This document shows positions 6,026 through 7,306 of a DNA stretch of 7,306 nt, piece by piece. This stretch comes from Verrucomicrobiaceae bacterium. GTDB taxonomy: Bacteria > Verrucomicrobiota > Verrucomicrobiia > Verrucomicrobiales > Akkermansiaceae. Both the position numbers and the translations under genes were made by a program. The stretch spans positions 1 through 7,306 of the forward strand of contig JAIXVN010000056.1 in the NCBI GenBank assembly GCA_027483005.1. Direction: 5' to 3'. How positions within the stretch are numbered: position 1 is the first letter of the stretch; each line of letters opens with the position of its first letter. The notes under the pieces were generated by a model. The model was given only the letters and a program-made list of their open reading frames with translations, ran no database searches and was not told where the DNA came from.

Positions 6026-6805
6026 GTGCTCGCCAAACGCATCATCCCCTGTCTCGACGTGACCGACGGCCGCGTCGTCAAAGGCGTCAACTTCGTGGAC
6101 CTCATCGACGCCGGTGATCCGGTCGAGTGCGCCATGGCCTACAACGCCCAGGAGGCCGACGAGCTGGTCTTTCTCGACATCACCGCCTCGTCCGACAACC
6201 GCAACACCATGGTCGATGTGGTCCGCCGCACCGCCGAACACTGCTTCATCCCCCTCACCGTCGGCGGCGGCATCCGCAGTGTGGACAACATGCGGGAAAT
6301 GCTCTGGGCCGGGGCCGACAAGGTCGGGGTCAACACCTCCGCCGTGAACAATCCCTCGCTCGTCGACGCCGGAGCCAAGGCCTTCGGCAGCCAGTGCATC
6401 GTGGTCGCGATCGACGCGAAACGGGAGGGCCCGGGAAAATGGGGCGTCTACACCCACGGCGGCCGCACCCCGGTCGGGCTCGATGCCGTCGAGTGGGCCA
6501 AGGAGGTCTGGCGTCGCGGAGCCGGGGAGATCCTGCTCACCAGCATGGATTCCGATGGCACCCAGGCCGGCTACGATCTTGAACTCACCGCCGCGGTTTC
6601 CAAAGCAGTCGGCATTCCCGTCATCGCCAGTGGTGGCGCGGGCAACCTTGATCACATGGTCGACGTCCTCGAAAAGGGTCAGGCCGATGCCGTCCTCGCC
6701 GCGAGCATCTTCCACTTCGGCAAGCACACCGTCGGCGAGGCGAAGAAACATTTCGCGAAGCATGGGATTCCAGTCCGGCCACCGGTTTCCGCAGCAATCC
6801 TCTAA
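6026..6805 (+). CDS. hisF: Imidazole glycerol phosphate synthase cyclase subunit HisF
   Basis: Fifth step of histidine synthesis: with ammonia channelled from the glutaminase HisH, HisF converts PRFAR to imidazole glycerol phosphate and AICAR. It is a cytoplasmic (beta-alpha)8 barrel. The 259 residues match the family length (about 252-258). Starting at GTG 6026 gives MLAKRIIPCLDV, the canonical N-terminus, and puts the two catalytic aspartates exactly at D11 (CLDV) and D130 (VAIDAK). K19, and the gate residues R5, E46 and K99, are also present at Thermotoga numbering; the fourth gate residue is E168. Phosphate-binding loops are TVGGGIRS (78-85) and ASGGAGN (201-207), and LAASIFHFG (224-232) is typical. 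An upstream extension in this frame would run through the terminator into the L31 gene and is rejected. No hisH or other his gene adjoins. No Shine-Dalgarno sequence is present; the bases before GTG are the pyrimidine run cctcctccc (6017-6025). Confidence 0.97.
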   Translation: MLAKRIIPCLDVTDGRVVKGVNFVDLIDAGDPVECAMAYNAQEADELVFLDITASSDNRNTMVDVVRRTAEHCFIPLTVGGGIRSVDNMREMLWAGADKVGVNTSAVNNPSLVDAGAKAFGSQCIVVAIDAKREGPGKWGVYTHGGRTPVGLDAVEWAKEVWRRGAGEILLTSMDSDGTQAGYDLELTAAVSKAVGIPVIASGGAGNLDHMVDVLEKGQADAVLAASIFHFGKHTVGEAKKHFAKHGIPVRPPVSAAIL

Positions 6806-6817
6806 AAAGATTTTTTC

Positions 6818-6846
6818 TTGCGTCGCCGCTTGCTGTAGCCCATAGG
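6818..6846 (+). promoter_or_regulatory. Possible promoter of the RRM protein gene
   Basis: ttgcgt (6818-6823) and catagg (6841-6846) are separated by 17 bases and match the -35 and -10 consensus at roughly four and three positions. A run of A then T (6804-6816) lies directly upstream, in the place of an UP element. If used, transcription would start near 6853 and give a leader of about 100 bases. This is a weak pattern match, supported mainly by its location between hisF and a gene needing its own start. Confidence 0.3.
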
Positions 6847-6849
6847 CTT

Positions 6850-6861
6850 GTGTGTTCACAC
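6850..6861. promoter_or_regulatory. Short palindrome GTGTG-TT-CACAC near the presumed start site
   Basis: gtgtg (6850-6854) and cacac (6857-6861) are perfect complements separated by two bases, nested in a second alternative pair, cttgtg (6847-6852) / cacaag (6864-6869). The two-base centre suits a dimeric DNA-binding operator better than an RNA hairpin. It sits just downstream of the candidate -10 box, where a repressor could act. No known regulator is implied. Confidence 0.25.
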
Positions 6862-6892
6862 GGCACAAGAGGTGTGATCGCGCTTCGTCTGG

Positions 6893-6942
6893 TCTCACGC
6901 CATGGTCTCAGGAAGTGTTCACCGTGATGGCGTAATCTGAGA
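6893..6942 (+). promoter_or_regulatory. Imperfect hairpin in the leader of the RRM protein gene
   Basis: tctca (6893-6897) pairs with tgaga (6938-6942), and cgccat (6898-6903) pairs with atggcg (6927-6932). The right strand has a 5-base bulge, taatc. The enclosed 23 bases include an agga word (6910-6913), too far from the ATG to serve as its ribosome binding site. The word ggtctca occurs twice (6891-6897 and 6904-6910), allowing an alternative pairing of tgaga with either copy. The stem ends 10 bases before the ATG at 6953, a position where leader structure could influence translation. Confidence 0.4.
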
Positions 6943-6952
6943 ATAGACGAAA

Positions 6953-7306
6953 ATGGACATTTACGTGGGCAACCTGCCCTACAGCGCGACGGAAGAAGAC
7001 ATCACTGGTCTCTTTGCCTCGTTTGGCCCGGTCGAACGGGTCAAGATCATCACGGACCGTGAAACCGGACGCTCGAAGGGATTCGCGTTTGTGACCCTCG
7101 GTGACCAGAGCCAGATTGAGGCTGCGGTTGAAGCCCTCAACGAATACGACCTCCAGGGCCGTGCCCTCCGTGTCAACGCATCCGAGCCCAAGGAAAACAA
7201 GGGCTTCGGTGGCGGCGGCGGTGGTGGCTATCGCGGTGGCGGTGGCGGCGGCTACAAAGGTGGCGGCGGCGGCGGTGGCTACAAGGGTGGCGGCGGCGGT
7301 GGCTAC
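6953..7306 (+). CDS. Glycine-rich RRM RNA-binding protein (3' end beyond window)
   Basis: Single-stranded RNA-binding protein of the small bacterial RRM family. 118 residues are visible with no stop before the window end, so the gene is partial. Residues 2-76 form one RRM domain with RNP2 IYVGNL (3-8) and RNP1 KGFAFVTL (42-49), the aromatic positions Y4, F44 and F46 intact, and TDRETGRSKGF in the usual loop. From residue 85 the chain becomes runs of 6-7 glycines separated by YR or YK (Y at 93, 101, 111 and 120-equivalent spacing), an RGG/YGG-like low-complexity tail that in related proteins aids RNA binding or self-association. The ATG at 6953 gives the typical MDIYVGNLPY start; no Shine-Dalgarno sequence precedes it. 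Cyanobacterial relatives are cold-inducible; the long structured leader here would fit post-transcriptional control, but this is inference. Exact in vivo role unknown. Confidence 0.95.
   Translation, partial: MDIYVGNLPYSATEEDITGLFASFGPVERVKIITDRETGRSKGFAFVTLGDQSQIEAAVEALNEYDLQGRALRVNASEPKENKGFGGGGGGGYRGGGGGGYKGGGGGGGYKGGGGGGY

Noticed and set aside
6804..6816. aaaaagatttttt after hisF as a terminator
   Set aside because: The A and T runs would pair with only a two-base gap and no GC stem; it fits better as an AT-rich element upstream of a promoter.
5858..6898. Minus-strand open frame (346 codons) opposite hisF
   Set aside because: Shadow of hisF; it also crosses the intrinsic terminator and the RRM leader.
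6902..6940. 12-codon possible leader peptide (MVSGSVHRDGVI) ahead of the RRM gene
   Set aside because: No ribosome binding site, no run of regulatory codons, and the span coincides with the hairpin; chance is the simpler explanation.
1..7306. tRNA/rRNA genes, CRISPR arrays, insertion sequences, phage or defence systems
   Set aside because: No cloverleaf, no regularly spaced identical repeats, no transposase, integrase, nuclease or toxin motifs were found on either strand.

Overview
The window is a chromosomal stretch of a moderately high-GC bacterium, most likely a member of the Verrucomicrobia (Verrucomicrobiaceae/Luteolibacter-like). That placement is inferred from three things. The first gene is a PVC-type secreted protein with an N-terminal region resembling the DUF6797 family, a propeller-like middle and a C-terminal haem c motif. 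Shine-Dalgarno sequences are mostly absent. Heptanucleotide-periodic intergenic DNA is present. All seven supported genes lie on the + strand, with no sign of phage, transposon, CRISPR or RNA genes.

Layout: (1) 8-2815, a large exported c-type cytochrome/propeller protein. (2) kdsD (2812-3843), arabinose-5-phosphate isomerase for Kdo synthesis, overlapping gene 1 by the 4-base ATGA. (3) After a short spacer with a hairpin, a polytopic membrane protein with an HELTH zinc-protease motif (3901-4902). (4) A 236-base spacer holding a diverged inverted repeat built from 7-base units. (5) A 128-residue soluble protein of unknown function (5139-5525). (6) A candidate promoter with a consensus -35 box, then a cysteine-free type B ribosomal protein L31 (5641-5913), closed by a good intrinsic terminator at 5954-5990. 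(7) hisF (6026-6805), the cyclase subunit of imidazole glycerol phosphate synthase, starting at GTG just beyond that terminator. (8) A 147-base leader region with an AT tract, a possible promoter, a short palindrome and an imperfect hairpin, leading into a glycine-rich RRM RNA-binding protein (6953 onward) cut by the window end.

The genes do not form one pathway. Gene 1 and kdsD are probably translationally coupled; the others look like independent housekeeping units (outer-membrane sugar synthesis, translation, histidine synthesis, RNA binding). I see no clear novel multi-gene system. The items most worth a second look are the heptad inverted repeat, the HELTH membrane protein with a repeated basic N-terminus and no obvious second M50 motif, the structured leader of the RRM gene, and the position of hisF immediately behind a terminator.
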